Below, piece by piece: positions 42,184 through 51,303 of a DNA stretch of 64,000 bases (position 1 is its first letter; each line of letters opens with the position of its first letter). The notes under the pieces were generated by a model that was given only the letters and a program-made list of their open reading frames with translations, ran no database searches and was not told where the DNA came from. A program made the position numbers and the translations under genes. Source of the stretch: Lacihabitans sp. CCS-44 (lineage in GTDB: Bacteria > Bacteroidota > Bacteroidia > Cytophagales > Spirosomataceae); contig NZ_RJUE01000060.1 in NCBI RefSeq assembly GCF_024343735.1, positions 186,001 to 250,000 on the forward strand. The letters are read 5' to 3'.

Positions 42184-43625
42184 TTTCTGTTAATTTGTAC
42201 GCTAATTGGTGGACAAAAAGTAGCTGGCGGCAAAGGAAAATTATAAAAGTTTTGCCTGAGAATTGGTCTGTTAACTTGGTAGTAATATAAATTCAACGAG
42301 CTATCTTTATCATCGATAAACGCCTTAATAAGATATTCATTCACATCTTCACATGGATCATTAACTTTTAATTCAGAATGTTGAATCTTATTTTTATTTG
42401 TAAGTTTTAGATATGTTATAAAGCCTGCATTTGTACCTAATATTGTATTGTGTGTTTGCACATAGCCAATTGAGGAATCTGGAAATAGGAGAAAGTCGTT
42501 TGCATTAGAAGCTTCAGACCAACTTACTAAGCTATTTTTAACTGGAATGCCTGCTAATCCAAAATACTTTATACCAGAAGAATCAACCTTCTGAATTCGA
42601 TTTAAAATATTTATACTATCACCAACTGCATATATAAGATATTGATTATTTGTAAATATCTCTTCTGGCATTTTCTCAATAACGAATGTTGGTGTTTCAT
42701 CAAATCCATCAATAAAATTAAATTTTCTGATTTCGCCCTTAGAATCTTTTTGAGAAATAACCATCACATTCTCACCTTGAATATCAATTCTATTTAAAGA
42801 GTATTCATCAGTGATAATATCAATTGATGATTCATCAAATGTTCCTGAAGGATAGAATTTTCTTGTACTAATTGTAAATTCGGTAGTTGAGTTATAAATC
42901 AAGCTAGACACAAAAATTACATCATTTAATTTGAACAAGTAAAAATCCTTTAAAAAACTATAACTTTGGCTATATGTCCTTTCTACTACAATTGCTTGGT
43001 TATTTTCGTAAACCCTATTCCCCTTATTATTTACAATAATATATTTGGATTCAGTTATGCTATTTGGATAAAATAATTTAGAAGTAAGTAATACATGACA
43101 ACTGCCATTTTTTAAAGTTTCAAAATTTTCAACAGTACCATTTAAAACATCAGTATTCAATTTAATACCCATAGAGTCCCACTTTGAGACCCCGAGCGAA
43201 TCAAACTTAAAAAGATAAATGTCACTTAAAGTAAATAAAGAATCTAGATTGAATGCACTGGTATTTATATTTAATACTACCAAAATGTTTGAAGAATCAT
43301 CAACTTGAATATTTGCACTAATTGGATAATTAAAATAATTTCTTTTTTCAGGATCGTTTAAACTGTTTCTACTGACTGATAATAACTTTACTCCGCAGTC
43401 TTGGAAAACCTTAGAATCATTTTTATCCCATTTTTGAAGTATCATTGAATATGTACTATCGATTGAATTTTCCGAAGTATATAGAAGGTATTCATTGCCG
43501 TTTTTGTCTTTATAAGAAGCATTACTATGCTGATAATCTGAATTATTACAAACGATTTCAGTACTATTTATTTGGGAGAAGGTTCGAAATGATAAAAAGA
43601 ACAATAGAATAAAATACTTTAACAT
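42180..43625 (-). CDS. hypothetical secreted protein, AT-rich
   Basis: Predicted secreted protein of 481 aa with signal peptide MLKYFILLFFLSFRTFSQ. The body is rich in Asn, Ser, Ile and short beta-strand-like segments with repeated aromatic-hydrophobic patterns, suggesting a beta-propeller or similar all-beta fold. No sorting domain is visible at the C-terminus, which ends PPISVQINRN. Base composition is visibly more AT-rich than both neighbours and codon use leans to A/T third positions, suggesting late acquisition. It sits where the CCG half of FadF would be expected. Confidence 0.7.
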   Translation of the reverse strand: MLKYFILLFFLSFRTFSQINSTEIVCNNSDYQHSNASYKDKNGNEYLLYTSENSIDSTYSMILQKWDKNDSKVFQDCGVKLLSVSRNSLNDPEKRNYFNYPISANIQVDDSSNILVVLNINTSAFNLDSLFTLSDIYLFKFDSLGVSKWDSMGIKLNTDVLNGTVENFETLKNGSCHVLLTSKLFYPNSITESKYIIVNNKGNRVYENNQAIVVERTYSQSYSFLKDFYLFKLNDVIFVSSLIYNSTTEFTISTRKFYPSGTFDESSIDIITDEYSLNRIDIQGENVMVISQKDSKGEIRKFNFIDGFDETPTFVIEKMPEEIFTNNQYLIYAVGDSINILNRIQKVDSSGIKYFGLAGIPVKNSLVSWSEASNANDFLLFPDSSIGYVQTHNTILGTNAGFITYLKLTNKNKIQHSELKVNDPCEDVNEYLIKAFIDDKDSSLNLYYYQVNRPILRQNFYNFPLPPATFCPPISVQINRN

Positions 43626-43777
43626 TTGGATTCAGTTTTTATTTAATATCTAGCAAAAATTACGCCATTTAATAAGACCATGTTAACGAAATGTATTTAA
43701 AATACTTGGTTAATTAGGAATACAAAACTTAAATATTCATTACTTAAAATTATATTTGTCGAAGAACTCTTAGGAAA

Positions 43778-44974
43778 ATGAACAAAAACATCCAAAAACT
43801 ATATGAAATAGCACAAAAGCCAACGAGAAAAATCATTGGCTTGATGTCGGGTACTTCTATGGATGGGCTGGATGTGGCACTTTGTGAGTACCAAGGAAGC
43901 GGATTGGATACGAAAGTCAAGGTATTGAAATTTGAAACAGTACCTTTTGGAGAAGATGTAAAAGTTGAAATCAGAAAGATATTTGCGAAAAAAGAAATTG
44001 ATTTTCAGCAACTCTGCGTGCTAAATCCTTGGATTGGCAACCTTCATGGAGAAATAGTGAATCAACTTTTGGCGAAATGGGGAATTCCAAACTCTGACGT
44101 CGATTGTATCGCCAGCCATGGACAGACAGTTTTTCATGCTCCCAAAATCCAACATAAAATAGAGAAATTCCCAAACGCAACGCTACAAATAGGCGATGGC
44201 GACCATTTGGCCGTCAAAACAGGCATTATTACGTGGTCTGACTTCAGGCAAAAACATTGTGCTGCAGGAGGTGAAGGTGCTCCCTTGGCGGTTTATGGCG
44301 ACTATCTAATTTTCTCGGAAAAAGGTAAAAACAGAATCTTGCTCAATATGGGCGGTATATCTAACTTCACGTTCTTGAGCGGAGATTTAAATCCTGAAAA
44401 AGTTTTTGCCACCGATACAGGTCCAGGAAATACCATCATGGATGCTTATGTGCAAAAGCATTTCGGGATTCCTTACGACAACAATGCCGAAATAGCCTCA
44501 AAAGGAAAAGTATCAGAAACCCTCCTTTTAGAATTAAAAAACCACGATTTTTTTAAAGGGAAATTACCCAAAACTACTGGGCCAGAGGTTTTTAATTTAG
44601 CCTATTTAAAATCCGCATTAGAAAAAACTAACTCAAAAGAGCTTTCTAAAGAAGACATCATGGCCACGCTTTGCCAACTTACTGCCGAAACCATAACGGA
44701 TTGTGTTTTCTCGATTTCAGAAAACGAATTACCTTCTGAGGTATTTATGAGTGGTGGTGGTATGCACAACCCATTGATTGTAAGTTTTTTACAAAAGAAA
44801 ATGCCGAATACAAAATTTCTAAAAACAGACGACATTGGCATAGATGGAGACGCTAAAGAAGCCGTACTTTTTGCCACGCTAGCCAACGAAGCTCTATGTG
44901 GTGGCGAAACCGACTTTGGGAAAAGGAAAGGTGTACCAAGTGTAAGTATGGGCAAGGTCAGTTTTTTTAGCTGA
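43778..44974 (+). CDS. anmK: anhydro-N-acetylmuramic acid kinase
   Basis: Phosphorylates 1,6-anhydro-MurNAc to MurNAc-6-phosphate in peptidoglycan recycling; cytoplasmic, 398 aa. Actin/hexokinase-type ATP motifs: IIGLMSGTSMDGLDVALCEYQG, the catalytic aspartate in ITWSDFRQKHCAAGGEGAPLAVY, ILLNMGGISNFTFL, ATDTGPGNTIMDAY and VFMSGGGMHNP. It is monocistronic; no murQ is next to it. It precedes the BlaI/M56 pair, which also responds to wall stress in other bacteria. Confidence 0.93.
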   Translation: MNKNIQKLYEIAQKPTRKIIGLMSGTSMDGLDVALCEYQGSGLDTKVKVLKFETVPFGEDVKVEIRKIFAKKEIDFQQLCVLNPWIGNLHGEIVNQLLAKWGIPNSDVDCIASHGQTVFHAPKIQHKIEKFPNATLQIGDGDHLAVKTGIITWSDFRQKHCAAGGEGAPLAVYGDYLIFSEKGKNRILLNMGGISNFTFLSGDLNPEKVFATDTGPGNTIMDAYVQKHFGIPYDNNAEIASKGKVSETLLLELKNHDFFKGKLPKTTGPEVFNLAYLKSALEKTNSKELSKEDIMATLCQLTAETITDCVFSISENELPSEVFMSGGGMHNPLIVSFLQKKMPNTKFLKTDDIGIDGDAKEAVLFATLANEALCGGETDFGKRKGVPSVSMGKVSFFS

Positions 44975-45098
44975 GGATTCATTGTAGCTAGCTCTAGCAC
45001 ATTGAAAGAGAAATATTATCTTCATTCTACCCAATTTAAAGATTTAATACTTTCATTATAAGCACATTAAGCTTAAAAAACTGAATTTTAAATTAAAT

Positions 45099-45139
45099 AA
45101 CTGAAAAAACAGTTGTAAAACTGGATTTTTAGTTTTACA
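45099..45139. promoter_or_regulatory. BlaI-type operator region
   Basis: Two adjacent dyads lie just before the blaI-like ATG: AACTG-N6-CAGTT (45099-45114) and TGTAAAACT-N8-AGTTTTACA (45114-45139), the latter with perfect 9-bp arms. The second ends 8 nt from the start codon. Autoregulation by the encoded winged-helix repressor is expected. Confidence 0.65.
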
Positions 45140-45147
45140 TTTACTTC

Positions 45148-45510
45148 ATGATAGAAGAACTTACAAAAACAGAAGAGAAAATAATGCAAATAATCTGGAA
45201 TATAGGCAAATGCCTAGTTCGAGATATTATTGAAAAATTACCAGACGAACCCAAACCACCCTACAACACCATTTCGTCGGTGGTGAGGCTTTTAGAAAGT
45301 AAGGGCTTTTTGGGATTCAAGGCTTATGGTAAAACCCATGAATACTTCCCGATTATTACAAAAGAGCAATACAAAGAGGTAACTTTCAAAAAAGTATTTG
45401 CTGATTATTTTGACAATTCTCCTGAAAGTTTGCTCTCTTTTATGGTAAAAAAAGAAAATATAACGAACGAGGAGATAGATAAAATAAAACGAATGATTGA
45501 CAATTTTTAA
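45148..45510 (+). CDS. BlaI/MecI/CopY family transcriptional repressor
   Basis: Winged-helix repressor of 120 aa. The N-terminal HTH shows LTKTEEKIMQIIWNIGKCLVRDIIEKLPDEPKPPYNTISSVVRLLESKGFL, followed by the beta wing (KAYGKTHEYFPIITKEQY) and a C-terminal dimerisation helix ending KIKRMIDNF. It precedes the M56 sensor by 12 nt, the classical BlaI-BlaR arrangement in which the sensor causes cleavage of the repressor. The target may be only this operon, as no beta-lactamase is adjacent. Confidence 0.92.
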   Translation: MIEELTKTEEKIMQIIWNIGKCLVRDIIEKLPDEPKPPYNTISSVVRLLESKGFLGFKAYGKTHEYFPIITKEQYKEVTFKKVFADYFDNSPESLLSFMVKKENITNEEIDKIKRMIDNF

Positions 45511-45522
45511 ACATAATCCATC

Positions 45523-47937
45523 ATGGAATTCCTGCTAAAATCCTCAGTTTGCATGACGGTCTTTTACGGACTATATTATTTCATTTTCAGTAAATTCACA
45601 TTTCATACAATCAACCGATTATATTTGTTGATTTCTTTGGCTTTAAGCATAGCTATACCAATTTTAACTTTCGAAAAAGAAATCATAAAATACTACGAAC
45701 CACAATCTGCCCCTGCAAATCAGCAAACTATAGAGACTTTCGAGGTTACAACTCCACAAAAACCATTCACAGAAGGAGCAAAAATTGAGGACACATCAGT
45801 TTCGTCAGCTCAAATTTTGTTAATTTTATATACAATTGGCGTATTTGTTTTTGCTTTCATTTTTCTAAAAAACATACTGAAAATTGGGTCCATAATTTCA
45901 AAAATGTCTTTTGAAAAGGATGGAAATTTGAAAATCTTTGATGCTACTGACCAGTTTACAAATGCTTCTTTTTTTAACAACATTTTTATAGATGCCACAA
46001 ACCTAAATCCACTCGAAAAAACATTGGTGATTAAGCACGAAGAATTGCACTTTAAAAAACACCATAGCATCGACCTCCTAATTACAGCTTTATACAAAGT
46101 ATTCTTTTGGTTCAACCCCGTAGCTTATTTCATCCAAAATTCTCTAAAGGAAATACACGAGTTTGAGGTAGATGAGGCGATTGCCAAAACTCATGACTCA
46201 AAAGAATACGCCAATTTACTTTTAAAACTTTGTGTGTCAAATAAATTCGAGTTTGTTCATCAAATAGGCAAATTACCACTTTCAGAAAGGATAAATTTCT
46301 TATTCACAAAACCAACTGTAAAAATGAAAAAATCACTCTATTCTATCTGTGTTCCTGTGTTAGCTCTGGCCATAATGGCATTCGCTAAACAAAAAACTGT
46401 AACGGTATTTAAAGACAAAACTGATACTGCAATTGTAAACAAAGTCGATGTAAAAACTTATCCATTAACGTTAAAAGCAGATAAAAACTATACCACTTGG
46501 GGCTTTGGAAAGTCATTGCGAATGTCACCAAGCAACATCACGCTGAATCACCTGACCACTGTAAACTATAATGGATTTCATTATGAAGTAAACCCTAACT
46601 CACTGACAACAAACACGATAAAAGAAGTAAACAAAGAATTTAAAAAGCGAAATCTTGAATTAATCATTACTGAAGAAGAAACAGATTCTGATGGAAATCT
46701 TACAAAATTAGGGTTGGTCATCAAACATTTGAAAACCAAAGAAATGACTCAATCTGAGGTTTTTGATATGAAAAATTACAGAAAAATGGGAGAAAATGGT
46801 GCTTTTTTTAACATCGAAGCTTATGATAGAAACTTCAAAAAATCTCAAATTTCTGTCATCTTTGGATCTAAAGATTTATTGGTAAACAAAAGCAATTTGC
46901 CCAAAAGTAAACACAATACTTTCAGCATAAACTCCGAATCGTCAATCATCAGCCATAGCTCCGATGTGATTAATTTCACAGTTTATCCAGATAAACTGAC
47001 TTTAAAAGCCGCAGAAGAAGCCAAGGCATATTTCTCTGAGAATGGATTTGAATTTGAATTAAAAGCTCTCGAAACTGACCTAAAGGGGAATTTAACGAAA
47101 GCAAAAGTGTTATTCGGAAACCAAAGTCAAACCTTTGCTTTGGAGGAAATGCGTCATTGGATAAAACTAAAAAGCGAAACCAATTCAAAACCTCACAGAA
47201 TGGATGAATCATTGGTTTTCGAAGGAATCTTGAAAACCAAAGAAACTAAAATATCTTTGAATAATTCCTGGTTTAAAGCCATGGAAAAGTCAGGAAAGTA
47301 TGAAATACTTGGTAGTAAAATAGTTGAAAAGGTTACAACTTTAAATCAGAAAAAAGAGATAAGAACCGTATATGAGACCAATTTTTTAGGAGAAAATCCT
47401 TTGGTTATTATTAATGGCAAAGAATATCCAGCAGAAATTCTGACAAGAATAAATCCAAAAGTTTGCTTAATGCCTAAAATTCTCAGACCTGAAAATGAAA
47501 CAGCCCTCAAGAAATATGGAGAAAAAGCCAGCGATGGGTATTTTGAATTACTGACGATGCAAGATTTTGTTCTAACGAGTGAAAAAGAAATATTAATTGA
47601 AAAAGAGGTGATTGTTAAGCACCTTAACCTACCAAAGAAAAGAATCCAAAGGATTGAATTTGAAGATCTTAATGGAAATACTTTAAATAGAGTAGTAGTT
47701 CACAGAGAAAACATGGAAAGTGTCTTCTTTGAATTTGACTTCAAGAAGAGTAGTAAGATTCTATTTATGTTAGATGGTAAACCAATAAGCGAGAAGGAAC
47801 TAGCAAACTCCACCATCAGTATTTTAGAAGGAAAAGCTAGTCCGAAAATAACAAGAGAGGATAGTAAATTATATGGGGAGATTCTTAATAATTATGATGG
47901 TTTCGTATCATTAAAAACCTATAACACCTTTGACTAG
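45523..47937 (+). CDS. M56 (BlaR1/MecR1-like) membrane metallopeptidase with repeated C-terminal modules
   Basis: Sensor-type integral membrane protease of 804 aa, partner of the BlaI-like repressor. N-terminal helices flank the zinc motif H172-E-E-L-H176 with a third ligand glutamate in HEFEVDEA (about 213-218). A further helix lies at 270-288. The extracytoplasmic part is unusual: two related modules at about 352-420 and 484-545 share the pattern V-x-P-x-x-L-T and D-x-x-G-N-L-T-K. Two segments at about 625-680 and 745-800 resemble the plug signature of SusC receptors (INGKEY ... KKYGEKASDGYFELLT and LDGKPI ... KLYGEILNNYDGFVSLKT). No penicillin-binding domain is present. Confidence 0.88.
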   Translation: MEFLLKSSVCMTVFYGLYYFIFSKFTFHTINRLYLLISLALSIAIPILTFEKEIIKYYEPQSAPANQQTIETFEVTTPQKPFTEGAKIEDTSVSSAQILLILYTIGVFVFAFIFLKNILKIGSIISKMSFEKDGNLKIFDATDQFTNASFFNNIFIDATNLNPLEKTLVIKHEELHFKKHHSIDLLITALYKVFFWFNPVAYFIQNSLKEIHEFEVDEAIAKTHDSKEYANLLLKLCVSNKFEFVHQIGKLPLSERINFLFTKPTVKMKKSLYSICVPVLALAIMAFAKQKTVTVFKDKTDTAIVNKVDVKTYPLTLKADKNYTTWGFGKSLRMSPSNITLNHLTTVNYNGFHYEVNPNSLTTNTIKEVNKEFKKRNLELIITEEETDSDGNLTKLGLVIKHLKTKEMTQSEVFDMKNYRKMGENGAFFNIEAYDRNFKKSQISVIFGSKDLLVNKSNLPKSKHNTFSINSESSIISHSSDVINFTVYPDKLTLKAAEEAKAYFSENGFEFELKALETDLKGNLTKAKVLFGNQSQTFALEEMRHWIKLKSETNSKPHRMDESLVFEGILKTKETKISLNNSWFKAMEKSGKYEILGSKIVEKVTTLNQKKEIRTVYETNFLGENPLVIINGKEYPAEILTRINPKVCLMPKILRPENETALKKYGEKASDGYFELLTMQDFVLTSEKEILIEKEVIVKHLNLPKKRIQRIEFEDLNGNTLNRVVVHRENMESVFFEFDFKKSSKILFMLDGKPISEKELANSTISILEGKASPKITREDSKLYGEILNNYDGFVSLKTYNTFD

Positions 47938-47944
47938 AACTAAA

Positions 47945-49576
47945 CTATATCTTCAAACACTTAACAAAGTGATTCCTCTTGCCGACTTTTATACGAAGCA
48001 GATAAAGCCCTGGACCGCCTTTGAGCTCTAGAAATACATTGTGCAGGCCTGCTTGATAGGTTTTTTCGTGTATTAAACCCATTTCTTGGCCGTTTACATA
48101 AGTCTGAACAATCCGCACTGCACCTTGAAAATACAGCCGCATATTCAAGAAAGCAGTGTTGCCCTGCACAGGATTAGGATAGAGTGTAAATTTATCTTGT
48201 TCGGTTATGTTTTTCGGGTTCATCGGATTCTCAGGATTATTTATATCCTGACTTACCTTGGGCACATCTGGTGGTGGTGGCAAAGTGATATCCTGCTTGG
48301 TAGATTTTAGGAATCCTTTCTCTTCTATATAGGCAAATTTTGACCCTAAAACATACTGTGCATATTCTGCCGTTTGCCCAAACCAACTCACCATTATTTC
48401 ATAATAAATACTTCGAAAGTCTGTACGAAACCACAAATTCTGAAAGTCTCTGAAAGGCAAAAAAGCAAAATGATACCCAAATATTTCACCTTTTACTCCC
48501 TCTCCAAATGCAAAGCCAATGTTTGCCGTGCCGTGGTCTGTACCTAAGCTTCCGTTTTCATACGGCCTCCTCCCAAACTCCGAAGTGGTAATTCCTACAA
48601 CTTTAGATGCATGGCCAAGTTGCTCTATATCAGACTGAAACGCACTGATGGCTTCGCTCAGTTCGGCCAATAATCTAGAATGAACACCGTCTAATACACC
48701 CTGATTTGAGTGCGTGTCATAGCCATGATGCTCTACAAAATATACCTTAGATTTTAGTCCGCCATTGATGAGTCTCGCCACCAATTTGAGTTGATTCGAA
48801 AGCGGTTGATCAGCATATTTTTCAATGTTTTTTCCATTATCAAACGCTGTCTTTATTACTCTAGAATATTCGTTTACCTCTAAACCTACTTTGTTTATAT
48901 AATCAAATTCATTCAGAAAATAGGCTGATCCGCCAACATTTATTTTGTTGGACTCCACCGACTGAGCTTGGCTGTAGAGCTGCTCTGCATCTTCTAAAAC
49001 TATTGATTTTTCGCCGCTTTCTCCCAAAAACATAAGCGAGGGATTCTGCCCTATTTGCAAACAAAATGGGCTGTCGCTTTTCTCTGATGGCCTTCCTCTA
49101 TCAAAATACCTACCCAACCAACCCGTTTTTAAAGGTTCTGTATCGTTGTTGGGAGCTATTCCACTAAGCCAAATATCGGTAGATCTAAAATGAGAATAGT
49201 TGGGATTGTGATAACCGAGCCCATGCATTACTGCCAATTTGCCTGAATTAAACATGCCCAACATCCCGTTTTTAGGCCCTCGTTTGAGGTTGGGGTGCAT
49301 GGCCATGCCAAGGTCTTTGCTGATAGGCTCCACAACGTTTCTTGGTATATGAAGCTTGGGTCTGTAAAGTGTGTAATAAGACTCCCACTCGTAAGGAGTG
49401 ATGGTGTTCATGCCATCGTTGCCGCCAAACTGTTGAATAACTACAAGAATATTATCGTTTTCGGTATTGACATTGGATGGATCAAATGCACTCACACGCA
49501 TTTTGCCAAGAGATAGATTGGTAACTACCCCAACACCCATGGTGGATTGCTTTATGAAATCTCTTCTTTTTATCAT
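47945..49576 (-). CDS. DUF1501 protein with T9SS C-terminal sorting domain
   Basis: Exported protein of 543 aa in the alkaline phosphatase-like DUF1501 family. The N-terminus MIKRRDFIKQSTMGVGVV resembles a twin-arginine signal. DUF1501 motifs include QQFGGNDGMNTITP, VMHGLGYHNPNYSHFRSTDIWLSG, HHGYDTHSNQG and TSEFGRRPYENGSLGTDHGTAN. The last 80 residues (FTLYPNPVQGN ... GLYLLRIKVGKRNHFVKCLKI) are a type A T9SS sorting domain. The gene follows the DUF1800 gene by 3 nt and both act as a pair in many Bacteroidota. The function of the pair is not established. Confidence 0.9.
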   Translation of the reverse strand: MIKRRDFIKQSTMGVGVVTNLSLGKMRVSAFDPSNVNTENDNILVVIQQFGGNDGMNTITPYEWESYYTLYRPKLHIPRNVVEPISKDLGMAMHPNLKRGPKNGMLGMFNSGKLAVMHGLGYHNPNYSHFRSTDIWLSGIAPNNDTEPLKTGWLGRYFDRGRPSEKSDSPFCLQIGQNPSLMFLGESGEKSIVLEDAEQLYSQAQSVESNKINVGGSAYFLNEFDYINKVGLEVNEYSRVIKTAFDNGKNIEKYADQPLSNQLKLVARLINGGLKSKVYFVEHHGYDTHSNQGVLDGVHSRLLAELSEAISAFQSDIEQLGHASKVVGITTSEFGRRPYENGSLGTDHGTANIGFAFGEGVKGEIFGYHFAFLPFRDFQNLWFRTDFRSIYYEIMVSWFGQTAEYAQYVLGSKFAYIEEKGFLKSTKQDITLPPPPDVPKVSQDINNPENPMNPKNITEQDKFTLYPNPVQGNTAFLNMRLYFQGAVRIVQTYVNGQEMGLIHEKTYQAGLHNVFLELKGGPGLYLLRIKVGKRNHFVKCLKI

Positions 49577-49579
49577 TTT

Positions 49580-51148
49580 CTAAAATAAGAAATATTCTGG
49601 TGCTTTGATAATCTCGAAAAGGAAACTCCTAACTCTCTGCCCAGCTTGTTCTTTGTTTTTGATGATTTCGTACCATTCATAATCAGGTGCTCCACCCAAA
49701 AACGTATTTTTAAACTTCTTGAATCTATCTTCAGACACTGGTCTGGCCAAAAACAACTCTACAAATCGCTCGGTAAGAATGTGGACATCACCGCTTCCCT
49801 CAATGCTCAACGCCCAATCTGCCAGCCGAGTGTTTGAGTTGTTGTTTATTATTTCTTTCAAAAAATGAATGGTGGTAGGCAGTGTTTTGGTAGACACCCA
49901 AGCTCTATAACCTCTCCAGCCCGCCACATTGGGAGGATTGAAAAGTTCTAAACCCAACGCCGCCATTATGTTTCTTGCGTAACGATCGTTGTAATCTATG
50001 TGCTTTACCAAAGCTACGATGGTTTCCGCAGGCGATTTTATTTGATTCCCAATGTTGAGATCATCAAAAAAATGTTGGCTCTTAAATAGCTTTTTCAGCA
50101 TCGGTTTTAATTCAAACCCATTGTCTATAATTAGCTTAGCCATTTGGTCCACTACCGCAGTATCGGTCTTTTGTACATTGGCATACACAAAATATTGATA
50201 AAGCTTATTGCTCAAATACTTAGCCGAAACAAGTCCCTTCTTGGCCAATATTACATCAATAAGTTTTTGAACAGAATTCTTAAAGACATTTTGCTCATTT
50301 ATCTCATAATTCACTTGAAAAACCTCTCCCATGAAAAGTTTAGAAGTTTTATCAAATTGGTTGGCATTTAAATATGCTTTGTACGGGGTGCCTTCATCAA
50401 GAAAAATGTTTACTTTCCAGCCTGTGAGTATTTTGGCCGCCTCTCTGATATCTTGCTCTGTGTAATTGCCTACACCGAGTGAAAAAAGCTCCATCAGCTC
50501 CCTTGCATAATTCTCATTTGGCGACTCGCTGATATTCTCGTTGCCGTTGAGATACTTGAGCATGGCTCCATCTATAGAAATCTGCTCTAAGAGTGTTCTG
50601 AAATTACCAGCATAGTTTTTCCGAAACAACTCGTTTTGACGATACATCGAGATAGACGGGATATTGTCGCAGCTAGCAAACTGCGTAGCGAAGTGGTCAT
50701 GCCAAAAAAGAACCATTTTTTCTAAAAAGCTCTCGGTGTCTTTCTTCATTACACCTACCCACCATTCTCCTAGGGCGAGGTTATAATCTCCCACCAAAAG
50801 CGATTTTTTCGCTTCCGCTTCTTCTCTTTGTTTACCAGTAAGATTCCCTGGGTTTTTAATATAGTCATTGGCAAAAAAAGGAGGTGTTGGATTGATGTTG
50901 GCGTCTGCTTTGGCAAATAATTCATCAACAACAAAAGAGGCTGTTTTGCCCACAAATTTGTCTATAATATTGTTGGACAAACTAAAAGTGGCTCTTCTCA
51001 ACAAATGCTGCACCTGAAGTCTACTGAGTGGCTGTGTGTACTCGTCTAAGCTGGAATTTACCTCCAACCTAGTCTGTGAAGTTTCAAACAAACTTTCAAA
51101 AAAATTTCTTCTCGAAACTGCCGCCATTTTTTGTGTTGAAATTGTCAC
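49580..51148 (-). CDS. DUF1800 family protein
   Basis: Protein of 522 aa matching the DUF1800 family: LSRLQVQHLLRRATFSLS near the N-terminus, KMVLFWHDHFATQF, NENYARELMELFSLGVGNYTEQDIREAAKILTGW and NPPNVAGWRGYRAWVSTKTL. The N-terminus has SRRNFFESLF but no hydrophobic stretch, so the export route is unclear. It is the promoter-proximal gene of the DUF1800-DUF1501 unit. No enzymatic function is established for the family. Confidence 0.9.
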   Translation of the reverse strand: MTISTQKMAAVSRRNFFESLFETSQTRLEVNSSLDEYTQPLSRLQVQHLLRRATFSLSNNIIDKFVGKTASFVVDELFAKADANINPTPPFFANDYIKNPGNLTGKQREEAEAKKSLLVGDYNLALGEWWVGVMKKDTESFLEKMVLFWHDHFATQFASCDNIPSISMYRQNELFRKNYAGNFRTLLEQISIDGAMLKYLNGNENISESPNENYARELMELFSLGVGNYTEQDIREAAKILTGWKVNIFLDEGTPYKAYLNANQFDKTSKLFMGEVFQVNYEINEQNVFKNSVQKLIDVILAKKGLVSAKYLSNKLYQYFVYANVQKTDTAVVDQMAKLIIDNGFELKPMLKKLFKSQHFFDDLNIGNQIKSPAETIVALVKHIDYNDRYARNIMAALGLELFNPPNVAGWRGYRAWVSTKTLPTTIHFLKEIINNNSNTRLADWALSIEGSGDVHILTERFVELFLARPVSEDRFKKFKNTFLGGAPDYEWYEIIKNKEQAGQRVRSFLFEIIKAPEYFLF

Positions 51149-51265
51149 AAGTTATAGAGAAAACGGCGTTCTGCCAAATTAGAATTACATTAGAGCGTCT
51201 CGAAGGCAGGAATAATATGGGAAAGACTTATTAAAATAATTTATTTAGTTTATTGAAATAAAACA

Positions 51266-51273
51266 TATATTTG
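51266..51273 (+). promoter_or_regulatory. -7 box of DUF1080 gene
   Basis: TATATTTG matches TAnnTTTG, 31 nt ahead of the ATG at 51304. No clear -33 box was found at the right spacing. Confidence 0.5.
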
Positions 51274-51303
51274 TGCTTGTTCAACTAATAAAAAAACGAA
51301 TAA

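Noticed and set aside
44975-45060. Terminator after anmK
   Set aside because: The GTAGCTAGCTCTAG stretch forms only a short imperfect stem and has no T-run behind it.
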